A model generated the notes under the pieces. The model was not told where the DNA came from. It worked only from the letters and a program-made list of their open reading frames with translations, and did not search any database. The position numbers and the translations under genes are program-made. DNA of 64,000 nucleotides from Mesostigma viride (lineage: Eukaryota > Streptophyta > Mesostigmatophyceae > Mesostigmatales > Mesostigmataceae). Positions 22,730 through 32,810 of the stretch are shown one piece after another. The stretch spans positions 1 through 64,000 of the forward strand of contig RPFO01002111.1 in NCBI GenBank assembly GCA_009746045.1. Reading direction: 5' to 3'. Numbering within the stretch: the first letter of the stretch is position 1; each line of letters opens with the position of its first letter.

Positions 22730-24129
22730 ACACTAACACCCCTTTATACATCTAAGCCTCATGAAAACTGGCCAAACCACATACTACCATTCTCAGCACA
22801 TATGGTACCTCCTATGTTCAAGGTTTGACGCCATTCTGACAAGAACTGCCCAAGTTACAACCATTCCAAGACGGCCACCCATGAAGACGCTACAAGGAAA
22901 TTAGAGTAACCATTCAGCCACACTAGCACCTCCTTCTTCATCAAAGACATCTGCAAACGGACCAAAGCACACATAATCAACTCTTGCACGCTGACGGCAA
23001 CGCATGCTCAATGTGGGGGGTCATTGCGACAAGAACTGCTCAAGTTGATGGGTTTCCTATATGACCACATGACAAGGCGCTAAGGACCACTCAGTAAGTT
23101 AGTAACCCCACAGTGCCACTTCATATGCCATCCAACATGCACCAAAACCATGCTGAGTATGTTTACAATGTACAAAGGGGTGGCCACGCACCTCATATGT
23201 CTTCATCATCCCTCCAGCATGGCCAGCCTTGTAAATATGTGCATAGCCTTGACGATGGTAGCCCTAACATGCCTAAGCAGTATTTCCTATGTTTCTCCCA
23301 GGTTAGAGTGTAAGGTTGATGCCAACCAAGCTAATCAACACAACAACACCTCCTAAACTGTCCTCCCCGGCATGGATGACAAACTGGGACTATGGAGGGC
23401 AAGGAACCAAGTAGGAACATGGTATATATAGCTTGCATGCAGTCATGCATGTCAACCATGGTTGGCTCAGCACATTGTAGTCTTGTCACATCATCATAAC
23501 AAAGGAAAGCTCAAACAACCATTGGTGCCAGCTATCTACATGCAGTCACACAAATGCAATATCTCCAACATCATCATCACTATAACACTTCCATCCCTGC
23601 ACGATAAAATGCAAAGAAACCATTGGCGGCCCTTCACCGCATGAGCGCTGTGATGCCGCTGCGGCCTGCGAAGAGAGGGTGCGTCACTCTCAAACAACAA
23701 GAAGCGTCCATACGCACAACATCCTTGCCAGAACACGTTTTATGAAATGCCTTATACCTTCCCGAAGAGCTACAGGCTGCGACTGAAGCGGCCCTGATCA
23801 CGACATCAACGAAAACAATCTAAAGCTGCCAGGTATTCGACAACACAACGGCAAGCGACGGCGAGCTAGCTGGCGGAAACTGCCCAAAAAGAACGCAAAA
23901 AACCTCGAACGATGAGCTCATAGAAGAAAGCACCGATAGCAGATAACATTCGCGACAAAGCTGTACCTTGCCCTCGTAAATCCCTCGCCCAGGCGCGCAA
24001 CAACAGCCGTTCTTCCATGGACAGGTCAGACACGCACTGCGCAGGTCTGAACAACCGCTTCGCGACGTGACCCCGAGGGACCTTCCCGTACGCTTCCCGT
24101 ACGCTTCCCGGTAGTTCGCGGTAGTTCCT
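22730..24129. other. Gene-free spacer leading into the GC-rich island
   Basis: AT-rich to about 23,640, then rising GC content. No recognisable gene. Short frames on the minus strand near 23,820-24,311 have no protein signature. The exact junction between host DNA and the viral island is not marked by any repeat I can see. Confidence 0.45.
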
Positions 24130-24345
24130 ACTAGTTGCTGGTTAGTTCCCAGGGAGGGGTGTGGATAGTTCCCAGGGTCTATGGATTTCCCAGGAAATCC
24201 CAGGATATCTAGGGATTCCCAGGGAGGCCAAGGAAGACAGGGACTCTCCAGGGACCCAAGGGTACGCAACAGGGTCCAGGACATTCCAGATGTCCAGGGA
24301 CCAGAGGACATACCAGGTGTCCGGGGACCCAGGGACAGTCCGGAT

Positions 24346-24445
24346 GTCCGCTGGACCGGAGGACATGTCAGACGTCCGCTGGACCGGAGGACATGTCAGA
24401 CGTCCGCTGGACCGGAGGACATGTCAGACGTCCGCCGGACCCAGG
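24346..24445. repeat. 28-bp tandem repeat, ~3.5 copies
   Basis: Unit begins GTCCGCTGGACCGGAGGACA and ends TGTCAGAC. Copies start at 24,346, 24,374 and 24,402, with a partial, diverged unit from 24,430. It sits in a broader zone (24,170-24,345) of degenerate CCAGGGA- and GTCCAGG-containing repeats at the left edge of the island. Confidence 0.9.
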
Positions 24446-24511
24446 GACAGTCCGGATGTACGCGGACGGGCGGGCGGATATCCAGGGAGTGGTCGTCGAG
24501 GACATGCGACC

Positions 24512-24750
24512 TGCCACGTGGCGCGAGTGGATTGGAGGGAAGTACGAGGAGGTCGTGGAACCACGGGGGTACGGGGGGATACGGGGAAGCACGGGGATGT
24601 ACGGAGAGTATCCAGGGAGGCGTGGTGTCGTAACCGCAATTCGGACAATGTCACTTGGCTTGTCATACACCCGCCACGTGGCGCATATGGATTGGAGGGA
24701 AGTACATGGAGGTCGGGGAACCACGGGGAGTACGGGGAAAAATGTGTACG
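24512..24750. promoter_or_regulatory. Duplicated ~160-bp module with GCCACGTGGC palindrome and ATTGG
   Basis: Two copies 160 bp apart (24,513 and 24,673) of GCCACGTGGC, each followed by GGATTGGAGGGAAGTAC and a CACGGGG-rich tail. CACGTG is the eukaryotic G-box/E-box core and ATTGG the reverse of CCAAT. The pair lies directly upstream of the gene at 24,775. The same 10-bp palindrome recurs at 26,254 and 26,456. A promoter or origin role is inferred. Confidence 0.55.
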
Positions 24751-24774
24751 GGGGAAGTATCTCCGAACTCCCAC

Positions 24775-25326
24775 ATGACCGTCGCGTCGCCGTACCACAG
24801 GCGGGAGGGTGCCGCGCCCGACGCCCGACGAAAGCGAATGCTGCAGCTCGCCGCCGCGCAGGGGATCCCGCCGGCCGTGCAGCAGTCGTCCGGGTTCCTC
24901 CAGACCGCGTTCAACGGCGTGCTCAAGCTGCTGTTCCGGAAAGTGGGCTCGAAGATTATCCGCGAGGCGATCAAGCGGGAGCAGGGGCTCCAGGCTTTAC
25001 TCCGATTCAACTCACCCCTTAAAGCTTTTAACATGGGCGGGCTGCAGAGCTACCTGGGCACCAAAGGGGCGCGCGTGGCCAGGGCGGTGCGGATCGGCAT
25101 CCGCGTCGTACGCATTGTCATGATGGTAGCCTACGTCATACCCAAGGGACTCGAGGAGTTCGACGTGATGGAGCTCGCGGCCGGGACCGCGGCCGACGGG
25201 TACGACCGCACGCACGACGCGATCGTCGGGATCGAGGGGGACGAGGACGAGGAGCTGGCGGCGCTCGCGGCGGCGGGCGCGGTCGAGGAGGAGCTGTCCG
25301 TCGACGACGAGATCGTCTATTTTTAG
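24775..25326 (+). CDS. Viral island protein, unknown, acidic C-terminus
   Basis: 183 residues from the ATG at 24,775, chosen because the open frame upstream lies in repeat DNA. The first 100 residues are basic and helical, with GFLQTAFNGVLKLLFRKVG and GLQSYLGTKGARVARAVRIG. A hydrophobic segment follows (residues about 105-125, VRIVMMVAYVIP). The tail is strongly acidic (EGDEDEELAALAAAG, then SVDDEIVYF). The arrangement suggests a small membrane-associated or virion protein, but no family is recognised. It is followed 64 bp later by the penton-like gene on the same strand. Confidence 0.65.
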   Translation: MTVASPYHRREGAAPDARRKRMLQLAAAQGIPPAVQQSSGFLQTAFNGVLKLLFRKVGSKIIREAIKREQGLQALLRFNSPLKAFNMGGLQSYLGTKGARVARAVRIGIRVVRIVMMVAYVIPKGLEEFDVMELAAGTAADGYDRTHDAIVGIEGDEDEELAALAAAGAVEEELSVDDEIVYF

Positions 25327-25390
25327 CCGACGAGCCGGCGGCGGCGGCGAAAAGTTCTCAGGGAATCGTATCCGGATCCGGACCCGAACC

Positions 25391-25867
25391 ATGTCCGACG
25401 TGCGCGTGCTGACGATCCACTCCGACGCGGCCAACGTGACCGACGCGACCACGAGCGCGGCCAACGAGTGGGTCGTGACCGTGTCGGCCGACGAGTCCGC
25501 GCCTTTGCTCGGCCCGCGGTGGAAGATGCATCTGCTCTACGCGTGCGTGAAGGGCTTCGTGCCCGCGGGCACCAGCCGGGTCGTGGGGATCTACTCGGAC
25601 GGGTTCCTCGGGGCGGCGGACGGGGGGATGACGCTGTTGGCGGCCGAGACGGCGCTCACGAACCTCGCGTCCGACGTCACCGTGGTCAACCAGCAGAATT
25701 ACTTGCCCATCGCGAACCCGCGGCTGCTCAGGGACGGGGGCTCGTTCCGCGTGCGCGTGTGCCACCTGGACGCGGCCAGCCCGCTGACCGCGGGCGCGCG
25801 GCCCGTCGTGGGCGACTGGACGCTCGTGCTGCGGCTCGAGATGTTGGGCAGCAAGCCGCGGACGTGA
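25391..25867 (+). CDS. Penton/minor-capsid-like beta protein, copy 1
   Basis: 158 residues starting MSDVRVLTIHSDAANVTD. The composition is beta-rich with no helices apparent. The final strand motif DWTLVLRLEML matches the place and style of the conserved C-terminal strand in small single-jelly-roll-like proteins of NCLDV and Polinton-like viruses, which end in phrases such as FTLEI. The second island protein of this size and style is at 55,150-55,662 (ending TFAILLELTS). In those viruses such proteins occupy capsid vertices or minor positions. This assignment is inference from pattern only, since identity is low and no search was run. The frame looks whole. Confidence 0.5.
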   Translation: MSDVRVLTIHSDAANVTDATTSAANEWVVTVSADESAPLLGPRWKMHLLYACVKGFVPAGTSRVVGIYSDGFLGAADGGMTLLAAETALTNLASDVTVVNQQNYLPIANPRLLRDGGSFRVRVCHLDAASPLTAGARPVVGDWTLVLRLEMLGSKPRT

Positions 25868-25934
25868 GCGCGCGCGGGCGCCGGCGGAGGCAGGGGGCGG
25901 AGGGCGGACTCGGCTTGAAACCGAGCTTACTCTG

Positions 25935-26228
25935 GCCGATTCCTCTGGGGAGAGGTGTGTGATGCCTGATTCCTCTGGACACGAGGTGCGTGATGGCTGA
26001 TTCCTTTGGAAGGAAGAGATCACAGTGTAAATCCTCTCTGATGTGAGACGAATCGGGCTGATTCCTCTGGACACGAGGTTGCTTCATCTGCAGAGGAAGA
26101 CGTCGCCGGGCTGATTCCTCTGGACACGAGGTTGCTTCATCTGCAGAGGAAGTCGTCACAGGGTGATTCCTCTGGAGACGAGGTCCTGCAGAGGAAGACG
26201 TCGCCGGGCGATTCCTCTGGACGAAGGG
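25935..26228. repeat. 52-53-bp tandem repeat, ~5 copies
   Basis: Units contain TGATTCCTCTGGACACGAGG followed by CATCTGCAGAGGAAG(A/T)CGTC. The two central copies (26,057 and 26,110) are almost identical and the outer copies are shortened or diverged. Confidence 0.9.
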
Positions 26229-26253
26229 AGATTTAGAGCGGCCGGTGTGGAAT

Positions 26254-26500
26254 GCCACGTGGCGAGGTTCTATTGGTTACGAAATTTGGCGCGGCCGGTG
26301 TGGAGCGTGGCCGTAGAGGAGTCGAAGGGACGCGGGGAGGCCACGGGGAAGGCGGGGGGCACGGGGAGGGCGGGGGAGGCGGGGAAGGCGGAGGCGTAAC
26401 CGAAATTCGGCGAATCCGATTGGACACGAGAATTGGCGCCGCTGACATAGAGAGTGCCACGTGGCGTCGACGGATTCGACGGAACTATAAGCGCCGCGCC
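26254..26500. promoter_or_regulatory. CACGTG palindromes with TATA-like element
   Basis: GCCACGTGGC at 26,254-26,263 and 26,456-26,465. The first is followed by TATTGG, and the second is followed 20 bp later by ACTATAAGCGCCGCGCC. The layout resembles a Pol II promoter pointing right into the palindromic module. No gene follows within 1.6 kb. Confidence 0.4.
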
Positions 26501-26519
26501 AGAGACGGGTGTACCCTCT

Positions 26520-27282
26520 GTTCCACCCTCCCTTTTTGCCCTCTTCACCCCCTTTTTTGACCCCCGAAAACCCCCTTCCCGACCCCCGAGAAAGCCCTGT
26601 TCCGGTGTTCCGGCCCACCCCCCCTGGGCCGGTATCATTTGAAAAAAAAATTTTTCTGGGACCGAAATCCTTCGTTTTGGACTTAGCCGTTTTCGGCCTC
26701 TCCTCTTCCCCTTTCTCTCCCTCCCTCTCCTTTCTCTCTCCCTCTCCTTTCTCTCTCCTCTCCCTCTCTCTTCTCCCCTCTCTTCCCGTCCCTATATATC
26801 CAGGGGTATAGGGTTCTATTTATTTATTTTTCCTATAAAATCAGTTTTAGAAAAGATACCGGCACGCCATCCCGGAAATAGGATATATAAGACGGTGTCC
26901 TATTCACGCCCCACGGTTAAATAGGACGAATAGCCGCCTATATATACCGTTCCTATTCCCGGAGGGGGCGTGCTGGTATCATTTATAAAACTGATTTTAT
27001 AGGAAAAATAAATAAATAGAACCCTATACCCTGGATATGTAAAGACGGGAAGGGAGAGGAGAGAGAGGGGAGAGGGAAGAGAGAGGGAAGAGAGAGAGAG
27101 GAGGCCGAAATCGGCTAAGTCCAAAACGCCATTTTCCTGGCCATAAAAAAAAAAGTTTTCCAAATGATACCGGCCCAGGGGGGGTGGGCCGGAACACCGG
27201 AACAGGCCTTTTTCGGGGGTCGGGAAGGGGGTTTTCGGGGGTCAAAAAAGGGGGTGAAGAGGGCAAAAAGGGAGGGTGGAAC
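26520..27282. repeat. Large palindromic module, left copy
   Basis: Arms of about 310-340 bp (26,520-26,860 and 26,975-27,282) are inverted copies. They carry, from outside in, GGGAGGGTGGAAC, a purine-rich AAAAGGGGG stretch, CCCCCTGGGCCGGTATCAT, a CTAAGTCC box, a long polypurine/polypyrimidine run and a TATTTATTT segment. The loop (about 26,865-26,975) is unique sequence containing CACGGTTAAATAGGACGAAT and CCTATATATACCG. A second complete module is at 55,757-56,537, and single arms recur at 27,495-27,745 and 57,262-57,452. Confidence 0.85.
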
Positions 27283-27494
27283 AGAGGAATGCACCCGTTT
27301 CGGGCCGAATCGGCGCGGCGCTCTGAGTAGCGACCAATCGGGTCGCTCGGTTTTGGCGGGAATTTGGGGGAAATCGGCGCGGCGCTCTCCGTGGAGATCT
27401 CGGGCTGACTCGGGGAGTTTCGGGTCGATCGGGGACTCTCGGGTCGGATCGGGGACTCTCGGGCCGACTCGGGTCGAATCGGGCCGAATCGGGT

Positions 27495-27785
27495 CGAATC
27501 GGAGGGAGAGGGGAGAGGGAAGAGAGAGGGAAGAGAGAGAGAGGAGGCCGAAATCGGCTAAGTCCAAAACGCCATTTTCCTGGCCATAAAAAAAAAAGTT
27601 TTCCAAATGATACCGGCCCAGGGGGGGGAGCCGGAACACCGGAACAGGCCTTTTTCGGGGGTCGGGAAGGGGGTTTCGGGGGTCAAAAAAGGGGGTGAAG
27701 AGGGCAAAAAGGGAGGGTGGAACGGAGGAATGCACCCGTTTCGGGCCGAATCGGCGCGGCGCTCTGAGTAGCGACCAATCGGATC
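27495..27785. repeat. Extra arm copy of the palindromic module
   Basis: Near-identical direct copy, about 450 bp downstream, of the right arm and its flank (27,050-27,341). It includes ATGATACCGGCCCAGGGG and the adjoining TTTCGGGCCGAATCGGCGCG phrase. Confidence 0.85.
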
Positions 27786-28158
27786 GATCGGTTTCGCCGA
27801 TGTTACGGATGGCGCGGCGCTCCAAGTAGCGACCAATCGAATCGATCGGTTTTGGCGGGAAATTGGGGACGGGTAGGGTCCTGGCACGAGGAGATCCACG
27901 GGAAGGTCCACGGGGAGGTCCACGTACGGCGCGCCGGATCCGCGGGACGGACGCGATTCGGGTACGATTCGCGGGTTTGGGACCGTCGATTGGCGCCGTG
28001 TCGATCCGCGGGACGGACGATCCCCGTGTCGGTTCGGAGGATCGGATCCGTGTCGGTTCGGAGGATCGGGAGGAGTGCGCCTACATGAGCCGCCGAGACC
28101 CTCGTCTCCCCTCATCCCTTCCTCTCTCCCTCTCAACGATAGAAGCGCGCACGGTAGA

Positions 28159-28431
28159 ATGAACGAGACACGGGACGTGTCCGATAGTCTCGCGGGGACG
28201 CCGGGCGAGTCCGACGGTCCCGCCGCGGTGCCGGACCCCTCCCTGTCTGTCACCCCCATGGAGGTCGATCCACTCGCGCCCCTCGTGCCCTGTGGGGCGG
28301 TCGAGGACGCGCGGGATGTCCCGAGTGTCCGCGCGCCGATGGACCCCGGACGCTGTGCCGCGCCGTGTGCGCCTGGAAGGAACTATGGACACTTTGTGAT
28401 CGTGAGAAAACGATTTTTGTACGTTTATTAA
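28159..28431 (+). CDS. Small viral island protein, unknown
   Basis: 90 residues from the ATG at 28,159. Pro/Ala/Asp-rich and apparently disordered for most of its length (MNETRDVSDSLAGTPGESDG), then a short basic hydrophobic end (HFVIVRKRFLYVY). No family recognised. The stop codon lies within a shared bidirectional poly(A) region, as for other convergent genes of the island, which supports it being a real gene. Confidence 0.5.
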   Translation: MNETRDVSDSLAGTPGESDGPAAVPDPSLSVTPMEVDPLAPLVPCGAVEDARDVPSVRAPMDPGRCAAPCAPGRNYGHFVIVRKRFLYVY

Positions 28432-28459
28432 CACATCAATATTCATTCCATTCAATAAA
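28424..28459. terminator. Bidirectional poly(A) region between convergent genes
   Basis: TTTATT at 28,424-28,429 serves the minus strand and AATAAA at 28,454-28,459 serves the plus strand. The region lies between the plus gene ending 28,431 and the minus gene ending 28,600. Confidence 0.6.
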
Positions 28460-28599
28460 GCTTCATGTTCATTACGATCCCCATGGGTATGCCGTCCAAT
28501 CTGCATGCGTGTCAGGCACGATTTCTGTGCGTACTCTCTAGCTAGTTAATCCGTCGTTCCGCGGGCGCGTCCGGTGCGCGTCCGGTGCGCGCGACGCGG

Positions 28600-29127
28600 C
28601 TAGTGGTCGGGCACGGACGCCTTGTACACGTACCTCACCAGGTCCGGTTCCGTCGCTAACGGGTCGAGTTGCCAGTTCGACAGGGTGCTGTCGGCCGCCT
28701 GGAAATCCGCCAAGGGGACGGCCGGGCCGTTCGAACTCCCCGAGGTCAGGACCAGGTAGTGTCCCGGTCCGACGCTGCCCGGCGGCGGGTCCGGCGCGAC
28801 CACCGTCAGGCCGTCGACCGCGTACTCCCCCACCAGGATCTTGGCGATCATGTCGGCCGCGCGCTTGTCGTCCTCGGACGGGGCGCTCGAGGGCCACCAT
28901 TGGAACCAGACCTTCCACCGCCTGCCGGCCAAGTCCGCGTTTTTCGCGTACGACCGCTCGGGCGAGGGGGGCGCGTTGTCGTAGGTCACGTACCCGATCC
29001 TGGTGTGAGGAGAGCGGTACATGTCGCTCCAGTTGAACGCGGGCCGGGCGATCCCCGCCTGGGGGAACGCGCTCCAGATGGGGCAGTTGAGCGTCACGAA
29101 GGGCATCATGCGTTGGACCACCGTCAT
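28600..29127 (-). CDS. Viral island protein, unknown (175 residues)
   Basis: Starts MTVVQRMMPFVTLNCPIWSA. Trp- and Tyr-rich in the centre (RRWKVWFQWWPSSAPSEDD), with beta-like alternation later (LTVVAPDPPPGSVGPGHYLV). No transmembrane segment or known motif. It lies 42 bp downstream of the next minus gene and probably forms a minus-strand pair with it. The antisense and shifted frames here are longer but have shadow-like Arg/Pro composition. Confidence 0.65.
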   Translation of the reverse strand: MTVVQRMMPFVTLNCPIWSAFPQAGIARPAFNWSDMYRSPHTRIGYVTYDNAPPSPERSYAKNADLAGRRWKVWFQWWPSSAPSEDDKRAADMIAKILVGEYAVDGLTVVAPDPPPGSVGPGHYLVLTSGSSNGPAVPLADFQAADSTLSNWQLDPLATEPDLVRYVYKASVPDH

Positions 29128-29169
29128 CTCGCCGTCTTATACTTACACCGAGCGATAAAAAACGGCGCG

Positions 29170-30444
29170 TCAGATGGCGTAGAAGTAAGGGACGTACGGC
29201 CACGTATCCGGGAAGCAAGGGGGCAGGTGCGCGATCGCGCGACCGAACTTGAACGACACGTAGGCCATCTTGCCGGCCGTCCCCTCGTTCATCATCGCGT
29301 GCACCCTCTTCAGCGTCGCGCGGTGCTCGTCCGCCTTCGCGTCGATCTCCGCCTTCTTCGCGTCCAGCCACGCGTCGAACGATGACATGTCGCCGGATCG
29401 CACGCACTTGTAGTCGTCCTTGGACGCGCGGTAGGCGCGGACTTCCATCCCGCGCGGCAACACGCACCGCATGACCTCGTGGTGGAAGTTCTTGATCCGG
29501 CGGTTGTCGTGGATCGCGTTGCACGCGTGGACGATCGATCGGATCGGCGGCCCGCGCGCCGTGCGCGGAAGTTCGGCCGTCGTGCGGCGGAACATCTCTA
29601 TCATCAGGCGGTAGCACCGCCGGCGGGTGTGCGTGCGGAAGAAGATCAGCAGGGTGCACATGAACGCGATCCCGGCCTCCGCCCCGTACGCGTGCGCGAA
29701 CGCGAACCCCGCCGTGACGATCGGGAGGGACTTGTGGCCGTCGTCGCCCTTGACCAGGAGGTACGCGGACCGCGTCAGCTCGCCGAAGTGCGCCGCCACC
29801 TTGTCCGCGCGGTCGGAGCTCGGGAGGGGGAAGATCAGGCGGAGGGCGTTCGCGTGGTCGCGCGTCCACGCGCCGGGCGTCGGCTCGAGGGCGGCCGTCG
29901 CCAGGTCGAGGACGCAGATGTCCGGGGCGGACGCGACGTCGACGGTCTTCGCGGCCGTCCGGAACTCGTCCACGGCCTGGTTGAACAGGACCGCGTCGCC
30001 CGATCGCGAAGACTCCAGCAACTTTTGCTGGATCGGACGCAGGAGCGCGCGGGCCTTGGCGACCCGCGTCTCCCGCTCGCTCGCCAGGACGTCGCGGACG
30101 TCGGCGGCGTCCTCGCGTCCCTCGAACGCCTGGCGGACCTTGAGGACGGACTCCGTGTCCATGTGTTTGGCGATCTCGTTCCAGATGTGCGCGTTCGCGT
30201 ACAGCTCGCTCGGGGCGACGGCGGCCTTCCTCTGCAGGAAGTCGGGGATCTCGAACCGCCGAGGCGCGTGGACGTCCGTCGCGCCCGCGGTAGCGTCGCC
30301 GGATGAAGGGGGCGTAGTCGGTATCGGGCGTTGGACGACCGGGATGTCCATCTCGTCCGTCATCATCCACTGGGGGAGGATCCTTTTTTTTCGGGGAGGC
30401 GGGACGCGCGGGACGGTCTCGATGTCCTTCTGCGCTTCTGTCAT
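29170..30444 (-). CDS. Viral island protein, unknown, helical (424 residues)
   Basis: Start placed at the ATG at 30,444 (MTEAQKDIETVPRVPPPRKK). The AT-rich GAATATATTC at about 30,489, a TATA-like box, lies 45 bp upstream and inside the longer reading. The N-terminal 60 residues are Pro-rich and basic. The body is largely helical and Arg/Ala-rich with a hydrophobic patch (AGIAFMCTLLIFF, residue about 275) and aromatic-rich C-terminus (PDTWPYVPYFYAI). No family recognised. The upstream 150 bp is a near-copy of the region at 32,811-32,980. Confidence 0.65.
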   Translation of the reverse strand: MTEAQKDIETVPRVPPPRKKRILPQWMMTDEMDIPVVQRPIPTTPPSSGDATAGATDVHAPRRFEIPDFLQRKAAVAPSELYANAHIWNEIAKHMDTESVLKVRQAFEGREDAADVRDVLASERETRVAKARALLRPIQQKLLESSRSGDAVLFNQAVDEFRTAAKTVDVASAPDICVLDLATAALEPTPGAWTRDHANALRLIFPLPSSDRADKVAAHFGELTRSAYLLVKGDDGHKSLPIVTAGFAFAHAYGAEAGIAFMCTLLIFFRTHTRRRCYRLMIEMFRRTTAELPRTARGPPIRSIVHACNAIHDNRRIKNFHHEVMRCVLPRGMEVRAYRASKDDYKCVRSGDMSSFDAWLDAKKAEIDAKADEHRATLKRVHAMMNEGTAGKMAYVSFKFGRAIAHLPPCFPDTWPYVPYFYAI

Positions 30445-30465
30445 CACGGTGGGTATCGGTCGAGT

Positions 30466-30615
30466 CGGTGCTTCGTCCGGTCGGTGTGGGGAATATATTC
30501 GAGCAGGACCCCAAACCGACGGTTCGTGACGACGACGCATGGTCATCCTACTCGTTCGTGCGATCCGACGGCCGTGGATCGGCCGGTCGTAAATCGTGAC
30601 GGAAGCGCGCGAAGG
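30466..30615. promoter_or_regulatory. Duplicated divergent promoter region, copy 1
   Basis: Shares long blocks with 32,811-32,980: GTGCTTCGTCCGGTCGG, GGGGAATATAT(T/G)CGAG, TCCTACTCGTTC and GATCGTGACGGA-type phrases. On the minus side it serves the gene starting at 30,444. On the plus side it leads only into a short stub before the end of the Ig-like gene, whereas in copy 2 it leads into the gene at 33,019. Confidence 0.65.
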
Positions 30616-30655
30616 TGGTACGGAAGATTCGGTGGCGCGAGTGGTCATGGGGCGC

Positions 30656-32615
30656 TCACTCGGTGCCCCACCGGTACTTAAGGTACGCGTTGACGACGGC
30701 GAGTTCGGACGACGTCTTGCACACGTTGAATACCATCACCTCTCCTACCCACCCGTCAAATGCGCAATACGGACTGGTGAAACTCCCGCCTATCGAAAAG
30801 CCAGAGTATGCGGGGGCCGAGCTCAGCGTCCCCTGGTAATTGGTCCCGTTTGCGCCATCCAGAGCCGCGCTCCATACCTTGGACGTCGACGCCGTGTCGT
30901 ACGCCACGTGCGCGATGTGGGTCTGGTCGTCGAATATATCGGCGCTGGTTGCCAGCGTATTGAACGTACTCGCGCCGGAATACGCTTTCACGGTCAGCAA
31001 AGACGTATCGTACGCGATCCGCGGCATGCCGAACGTGCTCAGCCCCCCCGCCACGAACACGACCCCTTTATCCGTCGACGCGCCGGCGGCGGTGTAAGGA
31101 TCCGGGCGTGCAGAGGCCGTGTTGCGTTGTTTGAAGACGACGACGACGGTACGCGTGCTCGCATTCAAGAAAGGCGTCGAAACGTGGTACAAGTATCTCC
31201 GGTTCGGGTACGCGTAGAACCTCAGCCACTTGTCCGCGACCCCGCCCGAACGCGCGTCCAGTTCGGGTTGCGTCGACGCTGTGGTCTGGGACAGGTTATA
31301 AGCGCTCTGAGCCTTGTTGGCCATCGTGCGCACCTTACCGCCGACGCTCGCGGTCCCCGTCCCCGCGCTGTCGGTGAGAGTCGACAGGTCGGATGGGTCG
31401 TACCAAGCCATGAGAGTGGAATCGGTCTTCGGATTGTACGCGAGATACGTAAACGATATGGTGTTCGATGCCAAGTTGGTGACCCCCGGTGACGTACCGA
31501 GCGCGTTTACCAGTCCCGCGCCGACGGAAATCGTCGTCGCGGTGTATGGCGTGGTAGAGTGAACGTAGAACGTATACGACGCGCCCTCTCCCGCGAGCGA
31601 GTTCGCGGTCCCGTTGGACAGCGAAAGCGCCGACAGACTGAAGCCGGCGACCGGCCCGATGAACGTGGCCGTCACGAGCACGGGCGAGTCGTACGTCTCC
31701 GCCAATGCCGTCGTCGTCAGTCCCACGGTCAGGGGAGGGAGATACGTGAACGAAATGGTGTTCGATGCCAGGTTGGCGACCCCCGGTGACGTACCGAGCA
31801 CGTTTACCAGTCCCGCGCCGACGGAAATCGTTGTCGCGGTGTACGGCGCGGTCGATTGAACGTAGAACGTATACGACGCGCCCTCTCCCGCGAGCGAGTT
31901 CGCGGTCCCGTTGGACAGCGAAAGCGCCGACAGACTGAAGCCCACGACCGGCGCGCTGAACGTGGCCGTCACGAGCACGGGCGAGTCGTACGTCTCCGCC
32001 AATGCCGTCGTCGTCAGTCCCACGGTCAGGGGAGGGAGATACGTGAACGAAATGGTGTTCGATGCCAGGTTGGCGACCCCCGGTGACGTACCGAGCACGT
32101 TTACCAGTCCCGCGCCGACGGAAATCGTGTCGCGGTGTACGGCGCGGTCGATTGAACGTAGAACGTATACGACGCGCCCTCTCCCGCGAGCGAGTTCGCG
32201 GTCCCGTTGGACAGCGAAAGCGCCGACAGACTGAAGCCGACGACCGGCGCGCTGAACGTGGCCGTCACGAGCACGGGCGAGTCGTACGTCTCCGCCAATG
32301 CCGTCGTCGTCAGTCCCACGGTCAGGGGAGGGAGATACGTGAACGAAATGGTGTTCGATGCCAGGTTGGCGACCCCCGGGACGTACCGAGCACGTTTACC
32401 AGTCCCGCGCCGACGGAAATCGTTGTCGCGGTGTACGGCGCGGTCGATTGAACGTAGAACGTATACGACGCGCCCTCTCCCGCGAGCGAGTTCGCGGTCC
32501 CGTTGGACAGCGAAAGCGCCGACAGACCAAAGCCGACGACCGGCGCGCTGAACGTGACCGTCACGAGCACGGGCGAGTCGTACGTCTCCGCCGGTGCCTC
32601 CGTCGTCAATTCCAC
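30656..32615 (-). pseudogene. Ig-like repeat plus lectin-like surface protein (fossil, broken)
   Basis: Four near-identical 297-bp units (about 31,438-32,615) encode tandem Ig-like domains of the bacterial Big type, with recurring PVLVTATFSAPVVGFSLSAL and SYTFYVQSTAPYTATTISVG. After these comes a roughly 240-residue domain with beta-sandwich, concanavalin-lectin-like character (DSTLMAWYDPSDLS, then a GEVMVFN phrase near the end). Such Ig plus lectin chains form fibres or surface decorations on virions and phage tails. The copy looks broken, with about two or three breaks, and its beginning is unclear. High identity among the units suggests recent repeat expansion. Confidence 0.7.
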
Positions 32616-32810
32616 GGTCGGGGCGGGACCGGAGCTTTCCGCCGAGATCTATGTCTTCTCGTGGCGTGTGGAGCGATGCCTATCGGCCTCATGAATCGGT
32701 CTGTATATGGGTAAGACATATTTGGTCTCGTCGCGCCCTCGTGAGCGGGTCGCGGCGTGTCGCCCGTCGATCGCATCGTGCCGGATATCTGACGAGGTGA
32801 CTCGGACCGA

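Larger units (their letters stand above)
25868..28158. other. 2.3-kb non-coding repeat block (left)
   Basis: Contains a 52-53-bp tandem repeat, two CACGTG palindromes, a large palindromic module and a partial third copy of its arm. Three copies of AGTAGCGACCAATCG sit at about 27,327, 27,772 and 27,826. No plausible gene: the long frames here are antisense or repeat readings. Confidence 0.6.

Noticed and set aside
28538-30514. 658-codon minus-strand frame spanning two smaller genes
   Set aside because: Arg/Pro/Asp-rich reading with shadow composition. The overlapping frames at 28,600-29,127 and 29,170-30,444 have ordinary protein composition and sensible starts.
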